Positions 16,261 to 25,647 are shown, counted from the stretch's first letter. The stretch: DNA of 50,097 nt from Gammaproteobacteria bacterium (GCA_009840525.1 VXNP01000100.1:1-50097), one strand, 5' to 3'. The notes: generated from the letters alone by a model not told the origin. Numbers and translations: made by a program.

Positions 16261-17829
16261 GTGCCTGAGCTGCTGGCACAGACGATCATCGGCCTCTCCC
16301 TCGCGGTGCTGGTCCTGCTCCTGCCGTTCGCCGCCCACCGGACGTATCTGCTGCTGCTCAGCCGCCGTCCGCCCCCGGAGCTGCCGCGCAGGTGGTCCGG
16401 CCGTTTGCCGCCGGTCACCGTCCAGCTTCCCCTGTACAACGAGGCTCCGGTCGCCCGCAGGGTCATCGACGCCGCGTGCTCGCTCGACTATCCGGCGCGC
16501 GCCCTCGAGATCCAGGTGCTGGACGACTCCACCGACGAGACCGTGGAGCTCGTTGCCCGGCGGGTGGCGTGGTGGCGGGCGCGGGGCGTGAACGTGTGCC
16601 ACATCCGCCGGCGGGAGCGCTCGGGCTTCAAGGCGGGCGCCCTGGCCGCGGGCGTGCGCCGCGCCCAGGGCGAGTTCCTGCTCGTGCTGGACTCGGATTT
16701 CGTGCCCGAGCCGGATCTCGTCAGGAAGCTGCTGCCGCCCTTCCGGCTGGCCCGGGTGGGGATGGTGCAGGCCCGCTGGGATCATCTCAACGAAGACGCC
16801 AACTGGCTCACCCGCGCCCAGAGCCTCCTTCTCGACGGGCACTTCTTCTTCGAGCACGGCGGACGCTACCGCGGAGGGCTCTTCTTCAACTTCAATGGCA
16901 CCGCGGGCATGTGGCGCCGCGAATGCCTCGAGGACGCGGGAGGATGGCAGGCCGACACCCTCACCGAGGACCTCGACATCAGCTACCGCGCGCAGATGCG
17001 GGGATGGCGCTTCGTCTTCCTCGAGGACATCGGCGTTCCCGCGGAGCTTCCGGACCAGACCGGTGCCTTCGAGATCCAGCAGCGGCGGTGGTCCCAGGGG
17101 GGGATTCAGACGGCGCGCAAGCTCCTCCCGGAACTGCTGCGCGGGCCCTGGCCGCTCTCGGTGAAGAAGGAGGCGGTGATCCATCTGTGCGGGCACATCG
17201 CCTACCCGCTCACGCTGCTCCTCGGCCTCCTCATCTATCCCTCCGCCCTGGCCCGGCGCGCGCTCGGCGGGGAGGAGTTCCTCTTCATCGACCTGGTCGT
17301 CTTCTTCCTGGCCACCATTCCCTTCGTCATCTACTACGCGGCCGCGGGCCGAAAGCGGAACCGCCCCTGGGGCGACCTGGTGCCCTCGGTGGCCGTCACC
17401 CTGGCCACGGGCGTCGGGTTGACGGCGCCGGCGACACGGGCGGTGCTGCGCGGCCTGGCGGGCCGCAGGGACAGCTTCGCGCGAACGCCCAAGAAGGGCA
17501 GCGGCGGCATGGTTCGCGAACGCCCGGGAAGCCAGACGCCGGACACCCTGTTCAAACTGGCCATGGCGATGGTGATGAGCCTCTTCGTGGGCGCCGCGAT
17601 GCAGGCTCGGCTATACGCCTCGATCCCGTTCCTGATGCTCTTCGCCGTGGGCTACTGGAGCCTGGGGGTCGGCGGCCTGAAGCGCTTCGGACCGGGGCCG
17701 CGCATCCCACAGCAGCAGCGCGTAGAAGGGCAGCCAGAGGAGGAGAACCGTCCAGAGGGGCCTCGGCCACTCGCCGGTCTCCAGGTACGGACCCAGACCC
17801 AGGTACGTGACGAATGCGAGGCCGCTTAG
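16261..17829 (+). CDS. Membrane glycosyltransferase, GT2 (cellulose synthase-like)
   Basis: A 522-residue processive-type glycosyltransferase. An N-terminal membrane helix (about 6-28) is followed by a GT-A catalytic domain with LDDST (about 86), LDSDF (about 143), TEDLD (about 235) and QQRRW (about 274), the D-D-D-QxxRW set. C-terminal membrane helices lie at about 310-380 and 435-475. This form resembles bacterial beta-glycan or glucomannan synthases of the CESA superfamily. GTG start with GAGGGA 5 bases upstream. The last 73 codons overlap the 3' end of the opposite-strand GT-C gene, and the tail after about residue 475 is hydrophilic and probably not essential. The sugar substrate is not determinable. 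Confidence 0.86.
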   Translation: MPELLAQTIIGLSLAVLVLLLPFAAHRTYLLLLSRRPPPELPRRWSGRLPPVTVQLPLYNEAPVARRVIDAACSLDYPARALEIQVLDDSTDETVELVARRVAWWRARGVNVCHIRRRERSGFKAGALAAGVRRAQGEFLLVLDSDFVPEPDLVRKLLPPFRLARVGMVQARWDHLNEDANWLTRAQSLLLDGHFFFEHGGRYRGGLFFNFNGTAGMWRRECLEDAGGWQADTLTEDLDISYRAQMRGWRFVFLEDIGVPAELPDQTGAFEIQQRRWSQGGIQTARKLLPELLRGPWPLSVKKEAVIHLCGHIAYPLTLLLGLLIYPSALARRALGGEEFLFIDLVVFFLATIPFVIYYAAAGRKRNRPWGDLVPSVAVTLATGVGLTAPATRAVLRGLAGRRDSFARTPKKGSGGMVRERPGSQTPDTLFKLAMAMVMSLFVGAAMQARLYASIPFLMLFAVGYWSLGVGGLKRFGPGPRIPQQQRVEGQPEEENRPEGPRPLAGLQVRTQTQVRDECEAA

Positions 17830-19071
17830 CAGGATCCAGGCGCGGCTGCGGCGCAGGGCCGCGAAGGGCAGGATCCAGAGCGCGTACCAGGGATGGAAGG
17901 TCGGCGACAGCAGCAGCCCGGCTCCGAGGATCCAGAAGAGGGCCCGCTCCGCGTCGAGGTTCCTGAATGTCGCCCACGCCACGACCGCGAGCACGAGCGC
18001 TCCGGACAGGTAGCGGGGCGCGCTCGGTCCCGGCACAACGGCTTCGATGACGGCAAAAGCCCCCTCGTAGGCGCGCCAGTGCTCCGCATAGGTTGCGAGC
18101 CCGGCCCAGAGGGCGGATCCCGCTTCGAGATAGGGGAGATGGAAGAGGACCAGGACCACGGCACACGCTGCCGCCAGGCGCACCCCGTAGCGGCGGATGA
18201 GCGCCGGAAGCGCGACGATGGGCGCGAACTTGGTGAGGGTCGCGAGGGCCAGCACCGCACCCATCGCCCAGGGCACCCACGACCTCGGTGCGAACCCTGC
18301 GCCGGAGGAGACGGGATCGGCGTCGCCGGAGACGGGATCGGTACCGGGCTCGTCCGGGGAGCCGTGGGCGGACCCGGCCCCGCGCGCGGGCAGGGCGAGG
18401 AAAACCAGGACCACGAGCAGGAGGATGCCGACAGACTCGAAGTGGCCGCTCCAGGCAGTCTCGACCACCAGCAGCGGCGACCAGGCGAAGAGCACGAGGG
18501 TCCCGGGAACGGAGCGTCCGGTTCGGCGGGCTATCTTTGCGAGCAGCAGGCAGGCGGCCAGGTCGGCCAGCGTCCACAGCACCTTGAGCGCGAGCAGCGA
18601 CCCGCCGGCGAGCCCGCCCGCCGCGAACACCAGTTGCGCGAAGGGCGGGTAGATGGTGGAAATGGACGGATTGTTGATGCGCGCGTGCCAAGCGGTGCGA
18701 ATCGATTCGAGTTCGGGCGCGTCAGGGGGGTACAGGTAGGGGTTGATCCCCGCCAGTTGCACATGTCCGTCCCAGAGGTAGCGGTAGATGTCGTCGGACA
18801 GAAACGGAACGCAGGGGAGTAGAACCACGCGGAAGAGGATGGCGAAGCCCCAGATGAGGCGGATGTCGGCACGCCCGTCGAACGCGGCGCGCGCCGCCCC
18901 CCAGTAGACCGCGAACGCACCCCCAAGGAGCACGAGGCGTGGAAACGGAACCCCGGCTTCGGGCCACCAGCCCGCAGCCGTCAGAAAAACGAGTTCCAGG
19001 AGGCCCAGGACGATCAGCGTCCGCGGGCCTGCACCCGGCGTCCGCGCGCCCCCGCTCCGCAACCGACTCAC
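17611..19071 (-). CDS. GT-C mannosyltransferase-like integral membrane protein (GT87/DUF2029 type)
   Basis: The protein has 486 residues and about a dozen hydrophobic segments. The loop SDDIYRYLWDGHVQLAGINP matches the acidic-pair signature of polyprenol-phosphate-dependent GT-C mannosyltransferases, with D-D near the first periplasmic loop. A cytosolic-looking hydrophilic loop rich in Gly, Ser and Asp lies at about 245-275. The open frame extends to 19827, but that part is antisense to the next gene, so the GTG at 19071 is chosen. It lies 30 bases from the divergent GT2 start. This gene and the GT2 enzyme at 19102 plausibly supply and use a lipid-linked sugar. It overlaps the convergent glycosyltransferase by 219 bases. 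Confidence 0.8.
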   Translation of the reverse strand: MSRLRSGGARTPGAGPRTLIVLGLLELVFLTAAGWWPEAGVPFPRLVLLGGAFAVYWGAARAAFDGRADIRLIWGFAILFRVVLLPCVPFLSDDIYRYLWDGHVQLAGINPYLYPPDAPELESIRTAWHARINNPSISTIYPPFAQLVFAAGGLAGGSLLALKVLWTLADLAACLLLAKIARRTGRSVPGTLVLFAWSPLLVVETAWSGHFESVGILLLVVLVFLALPARGAGSAHGSPDEPGTDPVSGDADPVSSGAGFAPRSWVPWAMGAVLALATLTKFAPIVALPALIRRYGVRLAAACAVVLVLFHLPYLEAGSALWAGLATYAEHWRAYEGAFAVIEAVVPGPSAPRYLSGALVLAVVAWATFRNLDAERALFWILGAGLLLSPTFHPWYALWILPFAALRRSRAWILLSGLAFVTYLGLGPYLETGEWPRPLWTVLLLWLPFYALLLWDARPRSEALQAADPQAPVAHGEEHQERDRGV

Positions 19072-19101
19072 CGTTCGCGCGCGGCTGAGCGCCGGCCCGG
19101 C

Positions 19102-19836
19102 ATGACCCCTTCCCCACCACCCCAGGCACCCCCCGTCACCGGCCGCGTGGCGGTGCTCATCCCCGCGCTCGACGAGGAGCCGACCATCGCGTCGGTGATG
19201 CGCGCGCTGCCGGCCGGGCTGGTCGACGAAATCGTGGTCGCGGACAACGGCTCGCGGGACGCCACCCCGCGGATCGCGCGCGATCTGGGGGCGGTCGTGG
19301 TGACCGAGCCGCGCCTCGGATACGGCTCGGCCTGCCTGGCCGGCATGCGGCACCTGGCCCGGCGGCCTCCGGACATCGTGGTGTTCCTGGACGCCGACGG
19401 AAGCGACGATCCCTCCGGGCTGGCGCGGCTGATCGAGCCCATCCGCTCGGGCGCGGCCGACATGGTGCTGGGGGTGCGCACCGGCGACCCGCCCGGGGTG
19501 CCGCTGCACGCGCGCATGGGCAACCAGGTCGTGCTCATGTGCGCGCGCCTCCTCTTCGGCCTTCGCTTCCGCGACATGCCTCCCTTCCGCGCCATTCGCT
19601 ACGATCGCCTGTGCGAGCTGCACATGGATGACCGCGACTGGGGCTGGACCCTGCAGATGCAGATCCGGTCCGGCCGGCTCCGCCAGCGCATCGTCGAGAT
19701 CGACGTCCCGTACACTCGCCGGGCGGGGGGTGTTTCCAAGATCAGCGGCACGCTGAGCGGCTCTCTCAAGGCCGGCGCCAAGATGTTCTTCACTCTCGCT
19801 CGTGAGAGATTGATGTCCGTGAGACAATACAGATGA
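19102..19836 (+). CDS. GT2 family glycosyltransferase, dolichyl-phosphate mannose synthase-like
   Basis: A 244-residue soluble GT-A enzyme. The N-terminal strand VAVLIPALDEEPTI, the ADNGS turn and the LDADGSDDP metal motif are those of DPM1-like or UDP-glucose:polyprenol transferases. There are no membrane helices apart from weak hydrophobic stretches near 145-160. The stop overlaps the ATG of glutamate dehydrogenase (ATGA), so they are co-translated despite unrelated roles. The divergent GT-C gene probably uses the polyprenol-linked sugar it makes (inference). No clear ribosome binding site is seen before the ATG. Confidence 0.85.
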   Translation: MTPSPPPQAPPVTGRVAVLIPALDEEPTIASVMRALPAGLVDEIVVADNGSRDATPRIARDLGAVVVTEPRLGYGSACLAGMRHLARRPPDIVVFLDADGSDDPSGLARLIEPIRSGAADMVLGVRTGDPPGVPLHARMGNQVVLMCARLLFGLRFRDMPPFRAIRYDRLCELHMDDRDWGWTLQMQIRSGRLRQRIVEIDVPYTRRAGGVSKISGTLSGSLKAGAKMFFTLARERLMSVRQYR

Positions 19837-22800
19837 ACGACACAGATACCCAGGTCATGCACCGCGCGCGGGACCCATCATCCGTCATCGACGACGTGCG
19901 CGGCCGCCTCAGGCGCATCCTCCCCTATGGGGAAGCCGAGCTCGCGGCGGACTTCGCGGGGCTCTTCCTCGCCAGAGCGCCCGCCCTCTATCTCCGCGAG
20001 CGGAGCCCGGTGGCGCTCGCGCGGCTGACGGCGGACGCCTTCGCCTTCCTGCAGAAAAGCCGTCCGGACCGGGTGGACGTGCAGGTCTTCAACCCCGCCG
20101 CGGAGCCGGAGGGGCGGCGGGCTCCCGTGACCGTGATCCGCACCAACGTGGGCGAGCGCCCCTTCATCGTCGACTCGATTCGCGAGCACCTGCACTCGCG
20201 CGATCTCACCATCGAGCACTTCATCTACCCCCTCCTGGGGATCGTGCGTCACGAGGGCCGCATCCTGCGCATCGTTCCGCCCGCCGACGCGGAGGAGCGG
20301 GAATCGCTCATCCACTGCGAGATCTCGCGCGTGACCGATCCCGCCGTCCTCCAGTCGCTTCAGCAGGAACTCGAGCAGCGTCTCGAGGACGTGGTGCGCG
20401 CCACCGACGACTTCCGGCCCATGCTGGCGGCGCTGGACCGGTCCATGAGGACGCTGGAGGCCCGCGCCCGCCAGCTGCCGGACCTCGCCGGCGAACTCGA
20501 CGAGATCCGCGCCTTCCTCGCCTGGCTGCGCGACGACGGCTTCGTCTTCCTCGGCCACCGGCGCTACGACATCGCCGACGACCCGGACACCGGCGAGCCC
20601 CACGTGATGGTGGAGCGCGGTTCCGGCCTCGGCATCCTGCGTGACGAAGGGCGTTCGGGCTACGTGAACCCGGTGCCACTGGCATCCATGCCAGACACAC
20701 TGCGACAGCTCCTTGCCGACGGTCCTCTGCTGCTCATCGGCAAAACCAACACCCGTTCCACCGTGCACCGGCTGGCGCACATGGACTACATCGGCGTCAA
20801 GAAGCTGGACGGGGCGGGACGACAGGTGGGAGAGGAGCGCTTTCTCGGGCTCTTCACCTCGAAGGCGTACGGCGACCACGCGGACCGGATCCCCATCCTG
20901 CGCCGGAAGCTGCGCTGGATCCTGGAGGATGCCGGGGCTGAGAAGGGAGCCCACGACTACAAGGAGATCAACACGATCTTCAACTCGATGCCGAAGGAGG
21001 AACTCTTCCTCAGTTCGGCACGGGAAATCGCCAAGGACGTCAGAACGGCGCTGACCTCGTACCACACCACCGGGGTTCAGGTGACCCGCCGGGAAGACCG
21101 GCTCCGCCGGGGAGCGTCGTTCATGGTCATCATCCCGCGCGAGAAGTTCTCCGCCAAGGCGCGCAAGGCGATCGAGAAGGCGTTCGTCAACCTCCTCGGC
21201 GGCGAAGTCCTGAATTATCATCTGGCGATGGGCGGCGGAGAGCAGGCGCGGCTCCACTTCTACCTGCGGGTGCGCCCCGAGCTGCTGGACGTCGTCACCG
21301 ATGTCGAGCTCAAGCGGCTCGTGCAGGAGCTCACCCGCGACTGGACCGACCGGGTGGGCGACGAGTTGGAACAGGTCAGGCCGCGTGACGAGGCGCGCCG
21401 GCTCGCCCACCGCTACGCCGCCGGCTTCGGCGCGGACTACCGGGCCGTTGCCGACCCCGGCGCCGCCGCGCGCGACATCCTGCAGCTGGAGGCGATGGTT
21501 GCCGACGGGCGCAGCCTGTCCATCGCGCTCTCCAACCCGCAGGACAGCGCCGTGGCGCCGGGTGACCGAGTGACCGAGCTTCGCCTCTACCGGCTCGGGC
21601 CCCGCCTGGTCCTGTCGCACTTCATGCCCATCCTCGAGAACGCGGGGCTGCGCGTGATCGCGGAAAAGCCCGCCCAGCTCCGGGGATCCGGAGTGCCCGA
21701 GGGCGCCGTCCATACCTTCGCCGTGCAGACCTCCGGCAAGTCTCCGCTCGATCTCGGGAAGGTCGGCCCGGTCCTTGTGGACACCATTCTGGCGGTGAGC
21801 GCGGGCGATGCCACCAACGACCGGCTCAACGCCCTGGTGCCCACCGCACGCCTGGCGTGGAGGGAAGTGGAGGTGCTGCGGGCCTACGCCAGCTACGCCT
21901 TCCAGCTCGGCGCGGTGCCGAGCCGGGACTCCATCGTCGATGCCCTCCTCAACTATCCCCGCATCGCCCGGCTGCTCTTCGGCCTGTTCGAGACCCGCTT
22001 CCACCCGCGCGAACAGGCGCGCGATCGCCGGCAGGCCGGCATGGAAGCAACGCGCGCGAAGCTGCTCGCCTCCCTGGACGACGTCTACCTGCTGAGCGAC
22101 GACCGCGCCCTGCGCCATCTGCTGACGCTGATCGAAGCCACCGTGCGCACGAACTACTACGCGACCGGGGGAAGCACGCCGACGCGGCGGTCGGGGGGCG
22201 TTCCGTACATGTCGTTCAAGGTGATGGCGCGCGCGCTGACCTCGCTGACCCGCACCAGTCTCGTCTTCGAGGCCTGGGTGCGCTCGGCGCGGATGGAGGG
22301 CGTGCACCTGCGCGGGGCGCGCGTCGCCCGGGGAGGCATCCGCTACAGCGACCGCCCGGACGACTTCCGCACCGAGGTGCTGGGGCTCGCGGAGACCCAG
22401 ATCGTCAAGAACTCGGTGATCGTGCCCGCCGGCTCCAAGGGCGGGTTCGTCATCCTCGACCAGCCGTCCCTCTCGGTGGCCACCCGCAGCGAGGTCGAAC
22501 GGCAGTACCGGACCCTCATGCGGGGGCTCCTCGACCTGACCGACAACCTGCACGGGGGCACGCCGGTCCCTCCCGACGGCGTGATCTGCCATGACGACCC
22601 CGATCCCTACCTGGTGGTGGCCGCCGACAAGGGCACGGCCGGGTTCTCCGACATCGCGAACGCGGTCGCGGACGACTACGGCTTCTGGCTGGACGACGCC
22701 TTCGCCTCCGGAGGCTCCAACGGATACGACCACAAGGAGCTGTCGATCACCGCGCGCGGCGCGTGGGAGTGCGTGAAGCGCCACTTCCGGGAGATGGGCA

Positions 22801-24758
22801 AGGACATTCAGTCGGAGCCCTTCACCGTGGTGGGCATCGGAGACATGAGCGGCGACGTGTTCGGCAACGGCATGCTGCTGTCGCCGCATATCCGGCTCAT
22901 CGCAGCCTTCGACCACCGGCACATCTTCATCGATCCCGACCCCGACCCGCGCGCATCCTTCGAGGAGAGGGAGAGGCTGTTCCACCAGCCCGGCTCCTCG
23001 TGGGCGGACTACGACGCGAGCGCGATGAGCACCGGCGGCATCATCGTGCGGCGCGGCTCCAAGGAGGTGGAGCTCTCACCCGAGGCGCGCACGGCCCTGG
23101 GCATTTCGCGGGATCCCGGAAGAGTGAGCGGCGAGGAGCTGGTCCGGCTCGTGCTCCAGGCCGACGCCGAGCTGCTCTGGAACGGGGGAATCGGCACCTA
23201 CGTGAAGGCCTCGGAAGAGACCCACGCCGATGTCGCCGACCCCTCCAACATCCCGGTGCGGGTGGATGCGAGCGAGCTGCGCGTCAAGGTCGTGGGCGAG
23301 GGCGGCAATCTCGGGCTCACGCAGAGCGCGCGCACCGAGTTCGCGCTGGCCGGAGGGCGCCTGAACGTGGACGCGCTCGACAATTCGGGCGGCGTTTCCC
23401 TGTCGGACCGCGAAGTCAACCTCAAGATCCTGCTCAACGCGGTGGTGGAGGATGGGCGCATGACGGGAGCGGAGCGCAATGGCATGCTGCGCGACCTGGC
23501 CGAACCCGTTTGCGACCAGGTGCTGCTCGACAACGCCTCCCAGAGCCTGGCGGTGTCGCTCGATGTCATGCGCGCCCGCGAGGGAGTCGACGACTTTCGC
23601 CAGCTCATCTCGGAGCTGGAGAGGGACGGCTTCTTCGACCGCTCCCGCGAGCATCTGCCCACCTGGGAGCAGCTGCTCGAGCGCGACGAGACCGGCTCGC
23701 GTCTGACCCGGCCGGAACTGTGCGTGCTGCTCGCGCACGCCAAGCTGCACCTGATGCGCCGTCTGCTGAAGGGGACGCTCATCGACGACCCGGTCGCGAG
23801 CGGCTACCTGGCGCGCTACTTCCCGCCGGTCGCCGTCGACACCGCGGGCGAATCCGGTCTGGCCGCCCACCGCCTGGGGCGCGAAATCGTGGCCAGTCAG
23901 CTCACCAACGACCTCGTGGACCTCATGGGCGGCGGATTCGTGCATCGCATGATGCGCGACTCGGGGGCGTCCGCGGACGAGGTGGCGCGAGCCTGGCTGG
24001 TGGCCTCCCGGCTCTCGGGACACCGGCAGCTCCTCGCCGACCTGAGGGAGCGCGAGCGCGATGCGGGGACGGCGGTCGCGTACCGGTGGTACAGGGAGCT
24101 CGGCCGGGTACTGGACCGCACGACCCGCTGGGTGCTGGGTAACGCCGAGCGCGAGGAGATCGACAGCCTGGTCGGCGGCAACTTCGGTACGCTGCGCGAG
24201 CTGCAGCGCATCTTCCCCGGCGTCGTGAGCGGCGAGGACCGGCTAACCTTCGAGCGGCTGGTGTCGGAGATCCAGGAGGTCGGGCCGGCCGCGGATATCG
24301 CGCCGGCGCTGGCCACCCTGCGCTTCCTTGACCAGTTGATGGACATCCTGCGCGTGGCGCGGGACACGCGGACGGCGCCGGTGTACGCGGCGCGGGCCTA
24401 CTACGCGGTGTCGGAGCTGCTGGAGATTCCCTGGCTCCGCCATGCGATCGACGAGTGCGCTCGGGACGAACGCTGGGAGCAGCGCGCCGCGCGGGCGCTG
24501 AACGACGACCTGACGCGCGCGCACCACCGGATCGCCAACTTCTCGGCGGCGGCGGCGGCGGTACGGGACGCGCAGGCCGGCGGCGTGGCGCATGTCCTGA
24601 CCGCGCTACGCAGCCGGGAGGTGGCCTACTTCGGCGAGCTGCTCACGGAACTGCGCGCCGAGAGCACCCTCACGCTGTCGGGGCTGGCGGTGGCGGTGCG
24701 AGCCATCATGGTGCTCTCCGAACGCACCGGCAAAGGCTCGGGAGAGGGCGAACCGTAG
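19833..24758 (+). CDS. NAD-specific glutamate dehydrogenase, giant (GDH-180) class
   Basis: This enzyme deaminates L-glutamate to 2-oxoglutarate and ammonia with NAD. At 1641 residues it matches the about 180-kDa bacterial class (Bac_GDH), not the 450-residue hexameric type. The N-terminal ACT-like regulatory region includes RTNVGERPFIVDSIREHL (about 105-125). The catalytic part includes RGGIRYSDR, PAGSKGGFV (about 865), the loop with GGSNGYDHK, and the NAD-binding GEGGNLGLTQ (about 1152), followed by NSGGVSLSDREVN. A helical C-terminal domain follows. The ATG overlaps the stop of the glycosyltransferase. It is likely catabolic. Ends just before a bidirectional hairpin. Confidence 0.95.
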   Translation: MNDTDTQVMHRARDPSSVIDDVRGRLRRILPYGEAELAADFAGLFLARAPALYLRERSPVALARLTADAFAFLQKSRPDRVDVQVFNPAAEPEGRRAPVTVIRTNVGERPFIVDSIREHLHSRDLTIEHFIYPLLGIVRHEGRILRIVPPADAEERESLIHCEISRVTDPAVLQSLQQELEQRLEDVVRATDDFRPMLAALDRSMRTLEARARQLPDLAGELDEIRAFLAWLRDDGFVFLGHRRYDIADDPDTGEPHVMVERGSGLGILRDEGRSGYVNPVPLASMPDTLRQLLADGPLLLIGKTNTRSTVHRLAHMDYIGVKKLDGAGRQVGEERFLGLFTSKAYGDHADRIPILRRKLRWILEDAGAEKGAHDYKEINTIFNSMPKEELFLSSAREIAKDVRTALTSYHTTGVQVTRREDRLRRGASFMVIIPREKFSAKARKAIEKAFVNLLGGEVLNYHLAMGGGEQARLHFYLRVRPELLDVVTDVELKRLVQELTRDWTDRVGDELEQVRPRDEARRLAHRYAAGFGADYRAVADPGAAARDILQLEAMVADGRSLSIALSNPQDSAVAPGDRVTELRLYRLGPRLVLSHFMPILENAGLRVIAEKPAQLRGSGVPEGAVHTFAVQTSGKSPLDLGKVGPVLVDTILAVSAGDATNDRLNALVPTARLAWREVEVLRAYASYAFQLGAVPSRDSIVDALLNYPRIARLLFGLFETRFHPREQARDRRQAGMEATRAKLLASLDDVYLLSDDRALRHLLTLIEATVRTNYYATGGSTPTRRSGGVPYMSFKVMARALTSLTRTSLVFEAWVRSARMEGVHLRGARVARGGIRYSDRPDDFRTEVLGLAETQIVKNSVIVPAGSKGGFVILDQPSLSVATRSEVERQYRTLMRGLLDLTDNLHGGTPVPPDGVICHDDPDPYLVVAADKGTAGFSDIANAVADDYGFWLDDAFASGGSNGYDHKELSITARGAWECVKRHFREMGKDIQSEPFTVVGIGDMSGDVFGNGMLLSPHIRLIAAFDHRHIFIDPDPDPRASFEERERLFHQPGSSWADYDASAMSTGGIIVRRGSKEVELSPEARTALGISRDPGRVSGEELVRLVLQADAELLWNGGIGTYVKASEETHADVADPSNIPVRVDASELRVKVVGEGGNLGLTQSARTEFALAGGRLNVDALDNSGGVSLSDREVNLKILLNAVVEDGRMTGAERNGMLRDLAEPVCDQVLLDNASQSLAVSLDVMRAREGVDDFRQLISELERDGFFDRSREHLPTWEQLLERDETGSRLTRPELCVLLAHAKLHLMRRLLKGTLIDDPVASGYLARYFPPVAVDTAGESGLAAHRLGREIVASQLTNDLVDLMGGGFVHRMMRDSGASADEVARAWLVASRLSGHRQLLADLRERERDAGTAVAYRWYRELGRVLDRTTRWVLGNAEREEIDSLVGGNFGTLRELQRIFPGVVSGEDRLTFERLVSEIQEVGPAADIAPALATLRFLDQLMDILRVARDTRTAPVYAARAYYAVSELLEIPWLRHAIDECARDERWEQRAARALNDDLTRAHHRIANFSAAAAAVRDAQAGGVAHVLTALRSREVAYFGELLTELRAESTLTLSGLAVAVRAIMVLSERTGKGSGEGEP

Positions 24759-24768
24759 CCGGGACCCG

Positions 24769-24799
24769 GCCGCCAGCCCGGATGTGACGGACTGGCGGC
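24769..24799. terminator. Bidirectional hairpin between convergent genes
   Basis: GCCGCCAG (24769-24776) pairs with CTGGCGGC (24792-24799), and CCG/CGG pair inside after one mismatch. It lies between the stop of glutamate dehydrogenase and the stop of the repeat protein at 24813, where a shared terminator is expected. No U-tract is present on either side. Confidence 0.5.
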
Positions 24800-24812
24800 A
24801 GCCCCCGGATTG

Positions 24813-25592
24813 CTAACCGATGCGGTCGATGTAGTCGTCCACGGCCGCGAGCACCCTCACGACGCCCGACGTGTCTTCCGCCGCGGTGACGTCTGCCACA
24901 AGGTCGAACATCACCTTGCGAACAGCTTCGCGGTCGATGCCCGCGGGGGCCGCCTCGGGGGCCGGTGCCGCTGCGGGCTCGGGGGCCGGCTCGGGCTGGG
25001 GAGCAGGCTCTGGCTCGGGCGCAGGAGCGGGTGCTGCAGCAGCCGGCTCCGGCTCGGGCGCGGGGGCCGCAGGCTTGCGGCGGCGGCGACGGGGCTTGAT
25101 GCCGGCCGCGGCATCCGCCGCGCGCTTGGCGGCCCGCTTGACCTGAAGGGGGTAGCGGGCGTGGAACTGGCGCTTGGTCAGCTCCGCGATTCCGGCGTTC
25201 AGCTTGACCGCGCCCGCGAGCAGTTCGTCCACCGAAACGTCGGGATTGTCCTTCAGTTGTCCCTCGACCCAGCTCATGACTTCGGCGTCCGTCGTCGTCT
25301 TGCCCTTCGCAGGCGCCGGCGTTGGGGCAGGAGCCGGAGCCTCGGCGGGTGCGGCGGCAGCTTCCGCGGCAGCCTCCGAAGCAGCTTCAGCAGCGGCTGC
25401 CGCCGCCGCGGCCCTCTTGGCCCGCCGCTTTACCTGAAGCGGATAGCGCGCGTGAAACTGGCGCTTGTTCAGTTCGGCCACATCGGGCTGGAGAACCTTC
25501 GCGCCCTCGAACAACTCATCTACCGTCACTTCCGGATTGTCCTGCAATTGCTTCTCAACCCAGCCCATTACTTCAGTATCGGTCGCGACCAT
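24813..25592 (-). CDS. Protein with two near-identical basic helical modules and Ala/Pro-rich linkers, function unknown
   Basis: A 259-residue protein. Module 1 (4-63) and module 2 (101-160) share the pattern EVMxWVExQLxDNPxVxVDEL and then an invariant KRQFHARYPLQVKR followed by AKRAA. Between them lies an alanine- and proline-rich linker. After module 2 come KPRRRRRKP, a long Pro/Ala/Glu-rich stretch (175-217) and a final helical piece of about 40 residues. The layout recalls histone-H1-like or nucleoid-bridging proteins, with each module's basic helix as a DNA-binding candidate, but I recognise no family. GGGGAG lies 8 bases before the ATG. A promoter-like site is upstream, so it is probably monocistronic and possibly highly expressed. 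Confidence 0.75.
   Translation of the reverse strand: MVATDTEVMGWVEKQLQDNPEVTVDELFEGAKVLQPDVAELNKRQFHARYPLQVKRRAKRAAAAAAAAEAASEAAAEAAAAPAEAPAPAPTPAPAKGKTTTDAEVMSWVEGQLKDNPDVSVDELLAGAVKLNAGIAELTKRQFHARYPLQVKRAAKRAADAAAGIKPRRRRRKPAAPAPEPEPAAAAPAPAPEPEPAPQPEPAPEPAAAPAPEAAPAGIDREAVRKVMFDLVADVTAAEDTSGVVRVLAAVDDYIDRIG
25113..25583 (-). repeat. Two coding repeats of about 180 bases within the basic-module protein
   Basis: Copies at 25404-25583 and 25113-25292 encode the two 60-residue modules. The stretch coding KRQFHARYPLQVKR is the best conserved part. The copies are 291 bases apart from start to start and are separated by low-complexity Ala/Pro codons. Confidence 0.75.
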
Positions 25593-25647
25593 CGATCAAC
25601 TCCCCCGTGTAACGATGAACCAGCCAGGACATGCTTTGCCAGCGCGA

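Noticed and set aside
19072-19827. N-terminal extension of the GT-C protein over the GT2 gene
   Set aside because: Antisense to a well-supported GT2 enzyme; composition is shadow-like, and the first membrane segment lies after 19071.
19878-22985. Minus-strand frame of 1035 codons opposite glutamate dehydrogenase
   Set aside because: Antisense shadow with biased composition and no motif; the plus strand carries an unmistakable GDH.
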